From: Silurus meridionalis
Lineage: Eukaryota > Chordata > Actinopteri > Siluriformes > Siluridae
Assembly (NCBI RefSeq): GCF_014805685.1
Contig: NC_060909.1
Location: 4,396,792-4,460,791 of the forward strand
Reading direction: 5' to 3'
Length of the DNA: 64,000 nt
Shown here: piece by piece, positions 21,596 through 33,439 of the stretch
Numbering within the stretch: the stretch's first letter is position 1
Layout: the number at the start of each line of letters is the position of its first letter
Notes under the pieces: generated by a model
The model's database searches: none
The model's input: the letters and a program-made list of their open reading frames with translations, nothing else
What the model was told of the DNA's origin: nothing
Translations under genes and position numbers: made by a program

Positions 21596-22334
21596 CAAAA
21601 ACTAAATTCCTGTGTTTAATGTAAATAAATGAAGAGCTCCAATCTCCTGGTGTTGATGTTAATGTTTTCAGCCTCAGGTCTGATTTTTGACATTTAAAAC
21701 ATTGCAAATAGATGTAATGTTGCTCATTGTTGGGCTGTTCATTGCTTAATAACACCAAGTACTTATTAGAACAAAGCGTATATTAGACAAAAGTGGCATG
21801 AATGTGTCATTAGTACAAACAATCAATTAACTCACAAGATTTATAAAAAATAAGTAAATCACAGTATCTTCTTCAGTGTATGTTACATTTGTTTCATTAT
21901 TTGTTTTTGATTCGTAATTGGAGAACAAACTGTGAATTACATGGCCTCCATTTTTATTTTATTTTTTATGTAATATTAATAGCAGAGAAAGAATAAAAGG
22001 CTTTTTATTGTTTTTGAACACACACAAACAAAGAGAGAATTACTTATTTATTCATTTCTCTATTTGTTTAATCACACAAAGTAAATTAATCAAATATGAT
22101 CAATGCCCTACTGTTCACAATATTTCCAATCTAACATCAAATCTACCATCCAATCCTAATCTCTAGGGAAAGTTGTACTGTGGTCTTTTAATAGAAATTC
22201 TCTTAGGATTCGAACCCAACAGCACCTGAAAGCACTTTTCAATTTTTTTGTTTGTTTATATCCAGCCTTACTGTCAGTCTCTTGCTGCTTTGAAAAAGCA
22301 CATAGTGGTCCATATGAACATCTCAGAATGTTCA
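21596..22334. other. unannotated AT-rich stretch
   Basis: No gene or confident repeat recognised. Confidence 0.3.
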
Positions 22335-22600
22335 ATTTAATTCAATTCAATAAATTTTTTTTGTATAGCGCTTTTAACAATAAACATTGTCTCAAAGCAG
22401 CTTTACACAGATAATGTGGTGATTAAAAGTGAATATGTTCTTTATAAGTAAGTTTGTCCCTGATGAGCGCAACTGTGGCAAGGAAAAACTCATAAGGAAG
22501 AAACCTTAAGAGGAACCAAACTCAAGAATGTTGGATGATGCTATTGATAAATGATGTGCTGATGGATAATTACTTGAACTACATCCAGGATGTTTGAGTT
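22335..22600 (-). mobile_element. LINE-A 3' end
   Basis: Read on the minus strand it ends with AAAGCGCTATACAAAAAAAA then TTGAATTGAATTAAATTGAA. Upstream come GCTGCTTTGAGACAATG, TTTTCCTTGCCACAG and GGTTCCTCTTAAGGTTTC. This ordered set defines the LINE-A 3' UTR here. It is 5'-truncated with no ORF. Confidence 0.75.
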
Positions 22601-23087
22601 TACCACAAACCCAATTAGCTCAAAGTCACCAAAAATATGCCAATAACTTAAAAAACAAATGAAGTTGTATTTATGTTTAAATAATAATAACAAAAAAAAA
22701 CCTGATAGGTCTTACTCAGACCTTAATCCTAAAAACCTTAATCCTCCTGAAGATAACTGATGGCTGTCATTCTTGCTTCTACATAAAGACAGTAAAGTGG
22801 TGCAATTCTCATGCATTTTTGCCCAAGCATTTCATAACTTCTTAAACACTGCTTTATAAACTTTATACAATGCATATAAATGTATCATAAATGCACTATT
22901 CAGATAACCTGTTTAGTTGTTGGTTAATTAATTGTTCATTTCTTTAAAGTTTAATAAAAAGTTGAACAGTTTCTCTATGTTACAAGTTAAATATAAATTT
23001 GCGATCACAACTAGCATCTATGATTGATTTTGTATAAGTGCACAAACTTTGTATAAACCCTTTATATCACAAAGAAAGATTTTCCTA
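22601..23087. other. unannotated AT-rich stretch
   Basis: No recognisable feature. Confidence 0.3.
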
Positions 23088-23089
23088 TA

Positions 23090-23702
23090 CAGTGGGGATA
23101 ATAATGATTTGATCCCCTGCTGATTTTGTGAGTTTACCCCTTATAAAGAATTGAACAATCTAGATTGTTTATGGTAGGTTTATTTTAACAGGGAGAGACA
23201 AAAAACAACAAAAAAATCTATTAAAAAAACATTAAAGGTTGTAAATTAATCTGTATTTGATTGAGTGAAATAAGTATTTGATCCCGTACCACATTAGCAA
23301 GAATTCTGACTCCCACAGAACAAAATGAGTCCTGTCCCTTTAGGAAAGTACTCCTAACATCAACTCGTTATGTGAATAAAAGACACCTGTCACAGAATCA
23401 ACCTCTTTCATTCTAACCTTTCCACCACCATGGGCAAGACCAAAGAGCTGTCAAAGGACATCAGGGACAAGATTGTAGATCTGAACATACTCATAATGAG
23501 TTGACATTAGGTGTTCTTTCCTAAAGGGACAAGAATTATTTGGGTGTGTGGGAGTCTTGCTGGTTGATAGGGGATCAAATACTGGACTTTTTCTGTTTCT
23601 CTGTTGAAATAAACCTACCATAAAAATTCTAGACTGTTCATTACTTTGTAAGGGGTAAATTTGCAAAATCAGCAGGGGATCAAATAATGATCCCCCCCAC
23701 TG
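23090..23702 (+). mobile_element. Tc1-like internal-deletion derivative
   Basis: Flanked by TA and TA. It begins CAGTGGGGATAATAATGATT and TGATCCCCTGCTGATTTTG, and ends with the inverse TCAGCAGGGGATCAAATAAT and GATCCCCCCCACTG. The TIRs are about 150-200 bp. Inside, only the first 19 codons of the transposase remain (23430 onwards: MGKTKELSKDIRDKIVDLN), joined directly to the 3' end. It is a 613-bp MITE-like derivative. Confidence 0.88.
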
Positions 23703-23866
23703 TATGTGCATGTATGTCATATTGTATATTGGAATTTTCTTCAGAAAATGAGATTTTAAATAATTGAAAATGTATTTTCTTAAATACCAATCTCACGGAT
23801 ATAAGTACAGACGCTCCCCACTTTACGAACATTCAGTTTACGAACTTTCACCGATATGAACAAACC

Positions 23867-24348
23867 AACACAATCTCACCCCACATCTTCACATATCCAA
23901 CATAGAAGGGAGCCCCTTTTCGTCGCTTTTCAACGTAGATGGCCGTCCTATACACTTAATCACTTATTATTTATAATAAATATTATTTATATTAATAAAC
24001 ACTTATTATTTATAATAATAAGTGTATCAGATTATTTATACTATATTTAATAAATAATAATAATGTTACGAAATGTCCACTACATATGACCGATTCGTTG
24101 GTTGTCCCCCGGCCGCGTCCAAATCCAAAGATGTCCCGAACCCTAACCCTAACTCTAACCCAAACCCTAACCCTAATCCGAAGATAAGGGATTTGCATTG
24201 AAGTGTATAGGACAGGCATCTACGTTGAAAAGCGACGCGGGATTTGCATTGAAGTGTATAAGCGACGCAAAGGGGCTCCCTTCTGCGTCGGATGTGTACG
24301 CCATCTGAGGCAACGTCGATATCTGACGATGTGGGGTGAGACTGTGTA
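23867..24348. mobile_element. nested TIR element with 9-bp TSD (Mutator-like MITE)
   Basis: Exact 9-bp direct repeats GAACAAACC flank it (23858-23866 and 24349-24357). The left end is AACACAATCTCACCCCACATC-like, and the reverse complement of the right end is ACACAGTCTCACCCCACATC. The arms continue with GAAGGGAGCCCCTTT and CTTTTCAACGTAGATG. A 9-bp target duplication is typical of Mutator-like elements. The interior is non-coding and contains telomere-like repeats. Confidence 0.75.
24139..24176. repeat. interstitial telomere-like (CCCTAA)n tract
   Basis: About six degenerate units: AACCCTAACCCTAACTCTAA then CCCAAACCCTAACCCTAA. The vertebrate telomere unit is CCCTAA/TTAGGG. It lies inside the Mutator-like element. 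Confidence 0.85.
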
Positions 24349-24722
24349 GAACAAACCTGACCTGAAATGTAAATTTCGAGTAGAAAAAAATAGAAAACGG
24401 AGGAGAGTTGACGTGAACTAGTCGTTGACCCTAACGAGTCTACAAAATGCGCACTGGACTCGGTCGAATCTATTTTTTTTATTTTTTATTATTTTATTGA
24501 TTTTTTGATTACTTAATACAAAATATTGCATACAGTATTTTGAATATTTAGATTTGTTTTAGTATATTTTATTGTTTATTTAATAGTTTTTATAGCGCTT
24601 ACTTCATTAGGAGATCGATCTAGTCAATGCGTAGTCAATAACAAACACAGGAACAACTTACTAACAAATTCATGGTAAGAACGGTCGTTCTAGAACGTAA
24701 CTCGTTCGTAAGGTGGGGAGCA

Positions 24723-25664
24723 CCTTATAAATAAAATTTGATTTGATTTGATCTGTATACTAATTTAACCTATTAGGCTTCGTTGTTGTGTGAGCGCAAC
24801 AAATATAACTATACTTACTCATTACGCATAGTACCAGTGTGTTTTAACCTTTCTCGTGGACCTGATTAGCCAAACAAGCATGTAGATAATGTCATTGTGG
24901 AATGTTTCACAATGATACATTTTGGACAAAACCATAGGGGCAAACAAAGGCTGTTTTATATCAGCATTAGAAATGAACAGCATGGGTGTAACTTGAAATG
25001 AATTTGCTATGCAGACACTGTACAAAAAAAAAAGTCTGCTCTGATCCTAACATCCAACGGACTACAGATTTAGGTGTCGATGATTGCAGGACAATTTACA
25101 CTAAAACCATTTAAAAAATATTTGTTTGCTCGGTGCAGTAGGCAAGGCATGCAATAGTTATGCTTCCATTATAGATGCACGTCAGTCCCAAAAAAATAGA
25201 AATGATCTACTAGGGCAGAGTATGTCTTTAAGTAAAAAAGACATGTACATTCACATTCAGTCGATTCTGTCTGAATAATTTGCTCTACACAACTAACTGG
25301 CTGTCGAGGACTTCGGTTTCTCTTCCTCCTACATACTTGCGATGCCCGGGTGAGCCAGCTATTACTTTCGGAACATGGGTTCAAATGATTGAAAACTATC
25401 TTTTGGTGAGTCACGCTGATCGAGATGACTGGTCCGAACGTTGAAAGCTTGCTACATTGCCTTGGAAGAGAGGCACTGAGAATTTTTTACACTCTTGCAA
25501 ACACAGTCAGATGTATTTTTTTGTATGTTTTTTTTCCCTCCAAAACCCACCAAAGCTGAGAGGCATAAATCTCACCACACGTACCACAAATATGGTGTTA
25601 TTTTGTGCATTTGGAGACAAAAAAATTCAGAATGATGAGAGATCAAATTGCTGAGAAAGTGAGT
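24723..25664. other. unannotated stretch with one unexplained open frame
   Basis: TTTGATTTGATTTGATC at about 24736 may be a LINE tail. On the minus strand 25169-25414 an open frame contains HLNPCSESNSWLTRASQVCR and RKRNRSPRQPVSC. It is Cys- and Arg-rich with no ATG, and I do not recognise it. It could be a chance frame. Confidence 0.25.
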
Positions 25665-26245
25665 TGGATTCAAATTCATGAACGGTTATTGCTATCTCGG
25701 TCGAGTTAAACATGATCCTGAAGTTCCAGTGACCACTTGTGACTGTCCCTCTTCCCTCCTCGGATCTTCCCACTTCGTCCCGGCCTGCCTCTGGATTCTC
25801 TTCTATTGGAGGCCAGTCTGTGAAGCTGAGGACGTTTCTCATTAATGCCCTGGGGATCCATGAAATTACAGAGTAAGAAGAGGAACTCTGAGGATTTTGG
25901 ATTTGGACTGTACTTGATGTCAACAGTCTGCTACACTGACTTTGGACTACAGTTTGCATCTGATCCATTTCAACATAATTTATCTGTAATAAATGGACAT
26001 TCGGTGCCACACAGATGAGGATGGGTTTCCTCCTAAGTCTGGTTCCTCTCAAGGTTTCTTCCTTATGCCGTCTCGTGGAGTTTTTCCTTTGCCACAGTCG
26101 CCACTGGCTCACTCATCAGGGATTAATTTACACTTCTAAAAAACATCTTATTCATTCTTCATCACCACATTATCTGTGTAAAGCTGCTTTGAGACAATGT
26201 TCATTGTTAAAAGCGCTATACAAATAAAAATAAATTGAATTGATT
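25665..26245 (+). mobile_element. LINE-A 3' end
   Basis: Contains GATGAGGATGGGTTTCCTCC, CTGGTTCCTCTCAAGGTTTC, GGAGTTTTTCCTTTGCCACA, TGTGTAAAGCTGCTTTGAGA and AAAGCGCTATACAAATAAAA, ending in AATTGAATTGATT. It is the longest LINE-A 3' UTR on the plus strand. There is no ORF. Confidence 0.78.
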
Positions 26246-27097
26246 CGCGCTTTGCATTACAAATTTCAAATCAAGTCAAAAATGCAATGCGCAGTGTCCC
26301 TGAGATTGCGAATGTCTGCTGAACTCCACGTACAAAGATTGCAGGTGAGAATGAGTTCATATAATGGCACACATTTTACTTTGGGAAATTACAAAGCTGA
26401 ATGCAAGTAAGTTGTGAATGCAAATGCTACTGCTGTGATTCAAATAGTCACTTAGCAAACTCAGGCCTATGCACGGAATGCAAATCATGTGTTGGACAAG
26501 TGTACCAATCAGCACCGAAACAAGAGATCAGAGCAATTCAAGTGCCCAAGTTGACTGTTTCATTCAAGACAAGCTCCTTTTTTTGCAAAGAAAATCGTGT
26601 GTTATATTGAACTGAACACATTGCAAGGTGCTACAATGCAGGAACTAATTGGCAATTTTGGATCTCTGGTATCGTTGTTGACAAAACACCTAAGTACACA
26701 GTACTTCTTGGAACTGCCACTGGAACACTATGTGCCTCATTACAATTTTTAAAAGATGTACTAAGGCTTCTGCACACCATAAATATATAAAATTCTCATC
26801 CAGCCACACTTTAAACTGCAGTGGTAGACAGTGATAAAATAAATGTATTTGTTAGTGCTTAAGTAGCTTTTTCATGTTGTTTTTACTATCTGAAGTATTT
26901 TCATTTGAAGAGATTGAACTTCACTACAGTCAAATATTGTACTTTTTGCAAAATGAGTCGTTCGTTTTTATTCAGGAGCAGATAAAAACTCAGCTGTTCC
27001 CCGCATTCAGCAAGACACCAATCAAGGTTGAGTGCATGCTCTTGTTCTGATTCTTGGTGGTATCTACTTAGCACGGACATCCATTAATATTTTACGA
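26246..27097. other. unannotated stretch
   Basis: No recognisable gene or repeat. Non-repetitive with mixed composition. Confidence 0.3.
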
Positions 27098-27278
27098 GGT
27101 GGTAGCTCAGAAGGCCAGTGGATTCAAGCCCCTTTAGCAAGGTTTTTAACTCTCTGTGCTCCAGGGGTGCTGTAACATGGCTGACCCTGTGTTCCGAACC
27201 CAGCTTAGTAACATCGCAGGGATACGGAAAGAAAGACTTGCAATGTGCTGTAAAGTACATGTGACAAGTACAAAGCAT
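27098..27278 (+). mobile_element. tRNA-derived SINE (Mermaid-like)
   Basis: Head GGTGGTAGCTCAGAAGGCCA with a shortened tRNA domain (GTGGATTCAAGCCCC is the B-box region). Body GTGCTCCAGGGGTGCTGTAA and CATGGCTGACCCTGTG. Tail TGCTGTAAAGTACATGTGAC. Same family as 3729-3945, opposite strand. Confidence 0.7.
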
Positions 27279-28352
27279 ATTTTTTCTTTCTGTTGACAAC
27301 TCTGATCAGTAATAGGGCAGAATTTGACTGGTTCGCAGGAGGGAGCTCTGTATGTGGAAGTACAAAATGAGGAACATCCCAATTTACCTTCTATGAGCTT
27401 TGGAATTTTTGCTCTGTGTTTTCTAGATATGCTTTCACCACTTGTTGCTTTTGTCTAATGTTTCTCATATTATTCTATATTTTATGGTAGGGTCTAGAAG
27501 AATTTCAATTTCCACTCGTTTGCCTGCCAAATAGAAGTTGAAATTGAAACATTCCTGTGGTGGCATGTGGTGTTTTTCTGCATGTTTACAGCAATTTCAC
27601 AATGGATGGTGTCCCAGTAATTTATTTTTTACAGTAAGAATGTTGCTCTTGAGTGCCTTATTCCAGTATTTTTTTTTCTTTTCAGGGGGGCATATGGACA
27701 CATGGGGCATATGGATGTGCTTGATATCAGCAACAGAGTCAGCAAACAGAATGCATTCATCCAGAGAGAACTGGATCCCTGGAACATCTATAAGAATCGG
27801 TTTATGGAAAGCTGAAAGTGCCAAAGTTAGCACATAGCAAAACTTTTGCCCCTGAATCTAATAGATAATGAATGCACTCAAGGCTCTTCTGTCTACATGT
27901 AGTGGAACTTGACGGTAAGCTCTGGAAGATCGATTGTGGAGAATATGGTTACACCTCTCAATCGTGACCTTATGATCTGTGGAAAAGGGATAGCTGTCTA
28001 AAAAATTGCTTTGTTAAAGTTCACTGAGATTCACACACTTTCAGATCACTCCAGATTTTCTTCTGAGTCAGTACAGTGGGTATTGCCCAGACTGAGGCAT
28101 CTAATCGTTCAATAATATCAGCCTCTAGCCATCAGTTCAGTTCTGCAGACACAGCATCTCTTACTGAAATGGCCTATCGACAGCTTCTGTTGAACCAATA
28201 AAATATTGTCACACAGTTTCGCTTGATTTTTAAAGTTTTTCACACAGATTTTGTTACTTCCAGCACTGGAGGTGAGAACTTGGTTCTGATATATGCTTAG
28301 GTTTAAAGAAATCCATCCTCATTAATAGATTTTCAGCTTTTAATCTAACAGT
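27279..28352. other. unannotated stretch
   Basis: About 1 kb of mixed sequence without a recognisable family. A plus-strand open frame at 27538-27837 shows no domain. Confidence 0.3.
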
Positions 28353-28403
28353 GGTGGATGAAGTACACAAACCATGCAATTTGAGTTAAAGTAGAGCTAC
28401 CAC
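28353..28403. mobile_element. hAT-like AAGTAC terminal stub
   Basis: GTGGTGGATGAAGTACACAA followed by ACCATGCAATTTGAGTTAAA matches the end of the same family at 1366 and 38648. Only ~50 bp are present. Confidence 0.45.
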
Positions 28404-29129
28404 CTCCCCAACAGGGCAGACAGAATCCGAGATAAGAAGACGCCAGTGCGTTTGCAGAAGGATCACTATGTAACCTCAGTCATGAAAGAAAGACTAAATA
28501 AAAGAACTCTGAATAGAAAACATTGCATTACACAGATGCATAATAAATGTCTATCTGTACTTATGTTAAAATACTGCTTAATGGTGGAATATGAAAGCTA
28601 AGTCTGGAAGGAGGGGTGTGGTCAAACACCTTTTTTTTACGGAGGGCGGAGTCTGGGAAGATGAGCGCTAAGGATCACTGGGTAAAACCTTGTTAATTAA
28701 TAAGTATTTAGCCCAGAGCCCAGAGACTTGCAAGGAGTATGAGATACTTGATAAAAAACACTAAAAAGTAAGTGTTTGTATAGTTAATCTCTTTATTCGT
28801 GTTCATGGACGAATCGTTCATTTTGAACAAGTCTTAAATGTGACTTAGTGGAAAAGCGGCGCTTAGACACACCCCCGCCACAGTTATTTACAGGAAACCG
28901 AATTTAGTAGTTCACTTCTTGACTCTTCTAGGCCTAGTCATTCATTCTTTTTTCAGGTGACTTCCATATACACTATGCAGTGCAGTAACAGAAGGTTATA
29001 GTGTTAAATCGAGGGAAGGTGTTTTGTATTCTCAATGCACTCTGTCAGCTAAAAACAAGTTGAGAACTTCAGATCCCAACAACCATTGCAACCTTTAATT
29101 ATGGCAGCTGTCAAATTTCAATTCCCAAG

Positions 29130-29130
<1 letters not shown>
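28404..29130. other. unannotated stretch
   Basis: No recognisable gene. A GC-richer patch at about 28620-28680 and 28850-28900 (GGCGGAGTCTGGG, ACACCCCCGCC) may be old LTR or DNA-element material. Confidence 0.25.

Positions 29131-29202
<72 letters not shown>
29131..29202. repeat. (CA)n microsatellite, first of a pair
   Basis: About 36 CA units. Confidence 0.95.
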
Positions 29203-29206
<4 letters not shown>

Positions 29207-29256
29207 CATTTTCTCAGCAGCTCCAAGCTACTGATTGAGCACAGGTGTGCTCAATT

Positions 29257-29259
<3 letters not shown>

Positions 29260-29324
<65 letters not shown>
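29260..29324. repeat. (CA)n microsatellite, second of a pair
   Basis: About 32 CA units, separated from the first array by 57 bp of non-repeat sequence. Confidence 0.95.
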
Positions 29325-29328
<4 letters not shown>

Positions 29329-29892
29329 TGTAAAAAAAAAAAACCCACAAACTCTCTGTGAAGTATATCTGGTTGCCAGATTGTTTTTTTTTTTAAACAA
29401 CTTAAATTGTCCTACACATCACATGACTTCTGCATTTTTGCCTATCATTCTGGATTTGTTTTCTTGAATTAATAAAAACTGTTGACTTCTCCAGACTTCT
29501 AGGTATCACCCTAGCACTTTATATTAGTTTTTCACTTTATTTTCTTTCTCTATCTCTTTCTCTTTCTCCCTCTCACACACATACACGTACTGTGAAGTAA
29601 ATATTTTGTTTGTGTGGTGTCTTTCTTTGCTAAACCTTCTGAATGCTATTCGGGTTTTGACCTTAATTATGACCTTGCTAGTTTCCAAGTTTCTTTGTAC
29701 TGTTTGCTTTGGTTGATGTGAGATTTTTTAAATATTTGTCTGCCTACCTATCATTAAATAAATAGTTATTAAAAAAAAGAGAAAATAGGAGGCAGGCATC
29801 AGTACAATGTAAAAAATATATACATAAAAATAACAATTTATCCTTTTTTTTGGCCATATTTACTTCATGCTTTCCCCTTTTTTAGACTAAAG
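29325..29892. other. AT- and pyrimidine-rich stretch
   Basis: A (TTTCTC)-like tract lies at about 29540-29575. The segment 29640-29765 (TTTGACCTTAATTATGACC to TCATTAAATAAATAG) resembles the polyadenylation end of a fish LTR or LINE element. No gene. Confidence 0.3.
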
Positions 29893-30440
29893 CACTTAGA
29901 CTTCATGTGTCCAACTGTCCCACTGACCCTGCTGTCTTCCGCAAAGTGGTTAATGGCTGTCAGGATCTTCTGGGTTCACGACACACTTACCTGACCGAAC
30001 AGTCTGGCCAAAACATAGAACCAGCGGACGCACCAATACAATGGGTTTGCATCACCTCCAACTGGCAAGTCATGAAGACACCTCATTATTGATCTCTGGA
30101 AGCTCAGCCCCCAGCAAAAAGCAAAAAACTTTAGGGCATGTCATGCCTAATCTATGGCAGGCCAATTGGTTCTGGACAACCTACTGAGATGGCTGTCCCT
30201 CTGGCCCCTGATCCCTGCTGGTTTTCCAGCAAGTTCTACCCAGTCCACCTGCTGTGCCTAGCATGTCACACAGTTGTCCTACCCAGTGCAAGCTGAGTCC
30301 TGACCTCCTCATCACATTGGCCAGAAAGCCTGGCTGCTTATCACAGACCGTTCCTTGAGGGCAGTCTACCTTAAGTCTCCATCTGTCTGCCGCTGGAACA
30401 CAAACTTCATGCCCTGGCTCAAGAACATTTGTGCTTGTCC
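29893..30440 (+). pseudogene. possible gypsy-type gag remnant
   Basis: A plus-strand frame starting near 29907 reads MSNCPTDPAVFRKVVNGCQD then LLGSRHTYL. The 'DPA...R..V...Q.LLG.H...L' pattern resembles the N-terminus of fish gypsy gag proteins. GC content is higher than in the neighbours and several stops follow. No LTR, protease or RT was found nearby, so this is a weak call and could be another retroelement. Confidence 0.3.
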
Positions 30441-30474
30441 AGAAGTTTATATTTATATGTGTGTATTTATCCCA

Positions 30475-30735
30475 GATGGAAAAGCCTACGCTGACTGTGG
30501 CAAGAAAAATCTCACTTAGTCAGTATGAGGAGGAAACCTTAAAAGGAACCAGACTCAAAAGGGGAACCCATCCTCATTGGGGTGAGACCAAGAGTGTGAT
30601 TATGTGTAATGTCCTTTTTACAGACTTGTACCTGAGCAACTCATAAATTAGTTCAAAATCTGATCATTATAAATTCAACACCAACTCCGCCATGCTATAG
30701 ACTTTAATGATTGAGGAACAGCATATGTCCTATTA
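30475..30735 (-). mobile_element. LINE-A 3' UTR fragment
   Basis: Plus-strand order GACTGTGGCAAGAAAAATCT, GAGGAGGAAACCTTAAAAGG, CCAGACTCAAAAGGGGAACC, CATCCTCATTGGGGTGAGAC and CAACACCAACTCCGCCATG matches 55955-56250. Minus-strand LINE orientation, with both ends missing. Confidence 0.7.
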
Positions 30736-31068
30736 CAACATGCCCCTGTCATTTCTTTACATTTCTTTACATGTGACTGTATATCATCCTTGCTGGGCCA
30801 CACTGCAAAGAAAAAGAAGCAACTGAAATGGCTACTACAATGACGGTTTCAAATTATATTCACGTCATAGTATCATCTCTGTAGTCACAATAACGTGTGT
30901 ATTTTCGTGTCAGTCCGCAAAAAACGATTTTGCAGGAAAAGGCAACTGCTTTGTAGGTGCCATTTGCAGCATGTGAATGATGAGTCGGAATGGTGTTCTT
31001 CATGAGAAGACCAGATTGCCAATATACTCCTGGATTGCTTCAAAATATATAGTGTGACAAAAAACATG

Positions 31069-31070
<2 letters not shown>
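30736..31070. other. unannotated stretch
   Basis: Short unique sequence with no feature recognised. Confidence 0.3.

Positions 31071-31123
<53 letters not shown>
31071..31123. repeat. (CA)n microsatellite
   Basis: About 26 CA units. Confidence 0.95.
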
Positions 31124-31126
<3 letters not shown>

Positions 31127-31749
31127 GCTGGTCTAACCAAATACCAATTACAGTTGGTATGAAAGACAGGGCAAAATTGTCAATCTCATAAAGCCGAAAG
31201 TAACATATTCCAATGAGTAATTCCAATGCATACATCCATAAAATAGTAAAGGAAGAAAAAATATGAAAGGAGGCCTTGAGTTATAAAAGGGAAAAAATTA
31301 TGAGAGGAAAATGCTGAGCTCTTATAGGCAACAGGGGAAAAAATGCATGGAGAAAATAAAGGGTTTGGGAGAGAAACACGAGAGAAAAGGAAGAGATAGA
31401 AATGGAAAAAAAGACTGAGGTGGAAAGAAATAAAAGGAAGAGGAACATATGATTTTAGAAAGAGAGCATGTGAATGAATGACTGATAGAAGGAATGCGCT
31501 TTAGGTTCAGCCAAATGCTAAATACATACAAACCTACCTACATACATACATACTCCACTTCGTGATTCTTGTGGCTCTGAGACAACATTAATACATTCTT
31601 TCATTTACTATATTTTTTATTATTATCTGAGGCTTTTTTTTTTATTGAAATCTGGAAAAACATTTGCATCAGTCTAATTATAATCCTCAGTATCCTATGG
31701 GCAATGTATCACAGTATCTGTCAATCATATGCTTATAGCTTGGGTAGTT
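31124..31749. other. unannotated, with a purine-rich tract
   Basis: 31250-31480 is strongly purine-biased on the plus strand (GGGAAAAAATTATGAGAGGA, GGGAGAGAAACACGAGAG). No gene or repeat family recognised. Confidence 0.3.
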
Positions 31750-32192
31750 AAATCCAGAATTATTGGCACTCCATGAAAATAAGCAAAAACAAATAAACAG
31801 TCATATTGGAAAGTATTGAAAAAGCAGGGCATGGATAGGAAATTGTATTTCCTAACATTTCTTTCCAATGCTTTGTCTAACCCCAGAAAAAAAATGAGGT
31901 GATCTGCCACCATGTTCCACCAATTTGTTGAAGGAAATGGAACCTGGAATTCTGATCGATCATCTCATGTTTATCTTCTGATCTTAAGCACAAAGGTCAC
32001 CATAGTATAGAAAATAATACTTTCACAGAGTACTACATACACTGAATAGCACATGGAACTGGTGATATTTTTATTTTTAGCACATTGGGATGCAAAACAG
32101 TTTTTCACTTTTAAAAGAATAAATAGATCCAAGTAGCGCTATTTTTGTTCTGCAAAAACGCTGGTTTCAAATATACTGGCACCCTGACAATC
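31750..32192. mobile_element. Tc1-like terminal-repeat element relic
   Basis: The left end is TCCAGAATTATTGGCACTCC. The right end contains ATATACTGGCACCCTGACAA. The 'AATTATTGGCACCC' terminus defines a common fish Tc1-like group. The interior (~440 bp) shows no surviving transposase motif. Confidence 0.5.
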
Positions 32193-32899
32193 AGTTGTGT
32201 TCCTTTCATATAATCATCCTTTGCCAATAGCGGAACTCGTGACACAGTGGGGAGCTTTGCCACCTCGCAGCTCCAGGGTCTCTATTTTGATTGTAAGTGT
32301 GGAATTATTTTTTTGCATTTCACATCCCTCTCCTTGTGGATTTCATCTGAGTTCTCTGGTTTTCTTCTTCCTACCAAGCCAGAAGGTGAATTGACTACTT
32401 TAAATTGTCACAGGTGTGATGAGTATAAAGCAGGTGTACAACAGTTTAGTGAATCACACTCTCATATGCCATTCTGTGCAGCAAATCTGTGTTCATTTCT
32501 ACACTTATGTGATAAATGAGGGCCAATAAGTGTTAATGTAGAAAATTAAGTCATGCTGCATCTACAACTGCAATCTATCTCTTACAAAACCAGTCATACA
32601 TTGTGCATTATGTTCTGTTATTGTCATACTCCTATATTTCACTCAATTTGTGCTTTCTATTTTACAGATTCAATCAACTGTACTATTTTTAACTACTATT
32701 TTATCTTCATCTTACATATTCTATCATATATTTATAGTTCTCTAACCTCTGCTTTCATGCATTCCATGCAAACCAAGACTCTTAAACATATACTGTAGGT
32801 TCTAATTTACTTCAGTATGATGCATTTAAATATAAATTGGTGTAAAAAAAAATCTTGGTAATAAGTTCAGATATGTTAAATACTGTTTTCTGTAGCATG
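32193..32899. other. unannotated stretch
   Basis: No recognisable family or coding sequence. Confidence 0.3.
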
Positions 32900-33320
32900 G
32901 TCCAGATTGGTCCAGATTGGCAAAACAGATAATATACAAAGTGTTGGATTGTTGGAACAGGAGAGAAGATGTTAGCTGACTGCCTCATACACAGTCAAAC
33001 ATGGAGTGGAAGCTTAATGGTTTAGGGTTGTTTTGGAGCAGAGAAAGTTGTAGACGTATTCCAAAAAGGAATCCTGATCCAACATGGCTACCATTCTATA
33101 CTTTAACACCATGCAATTCCATCTAGACTGCAGCTCATTGGAACCGACTTCACCATACAACAAGACAATATCTTGAAGCGTATGTTCAAGCTCTGTAAGT
33201 GTTATTTAGAGAGCAAATAGTCAGCTGGAGTGATATCCTCCATGGAATTGCTTGCTCACTGCACCTAAATCCGATTGAACTGCTCTGAACTGTAGCAAGT
33301 TTTATAAGGCAAAGTTTTTC
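32900..33320 (+). pseudogene. degenerate Tc1-like transposase fragment
   Basis: CACAGTCAAACATGGAGTGGAA followed by TGGTTTAGGGTTG decodes in pieces as TVKHGVEA and WFRVV. Later CTGCACCTAAATCCGATTGA gives the LTAPKSD*TAL equivalent of SPDLNPIEL. It is heavily mutated, with only the order of blocks betraying its origin. It resembles the relic at 20925-21595. Confidence 0.6.
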
Positions 33321-33439
33321 ATCTGAATGTTTGGAGAAAAGTATAAAATCTTGATGAGATGGTTCATCTGTATACAACATTTATAGTACATATTCATCTT
33401 TTAATTACTGTTTATAGTCTTTATTTTATTTAACTGTAA

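Larger units (their letters stand above)
23808..24722. mobile_element. DNA transposon with TIRs, hosting a nested element
   Basis: The left end is AGACGCTCCCCACTTTACGA followed by ACATTCAGTTTACGAAC. The reverse complement of the right end is AGGTGCTCCCCACCTTACGA followed by ACGAGTTACG. Without the 482-bp insertion and its extra target copy it would be about 425 bp. It has no coding sequence. I cannot name the superfamily. Confidence 0.65.

Noticed and set aside
24139..24176. A true telomere or chromosome-end fusion site
   Set aside because: The tract is short, degenerate and located inside a TIR-bounded mobile element, so a fusion relic is not needed to explain it.
29131..29324. CRISPR-like repeat-spacer structure
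   Set aside because: Only two dinucleotide arrays with one spacer; this is ordinary microsatellite DNA in a vertebrate genome.
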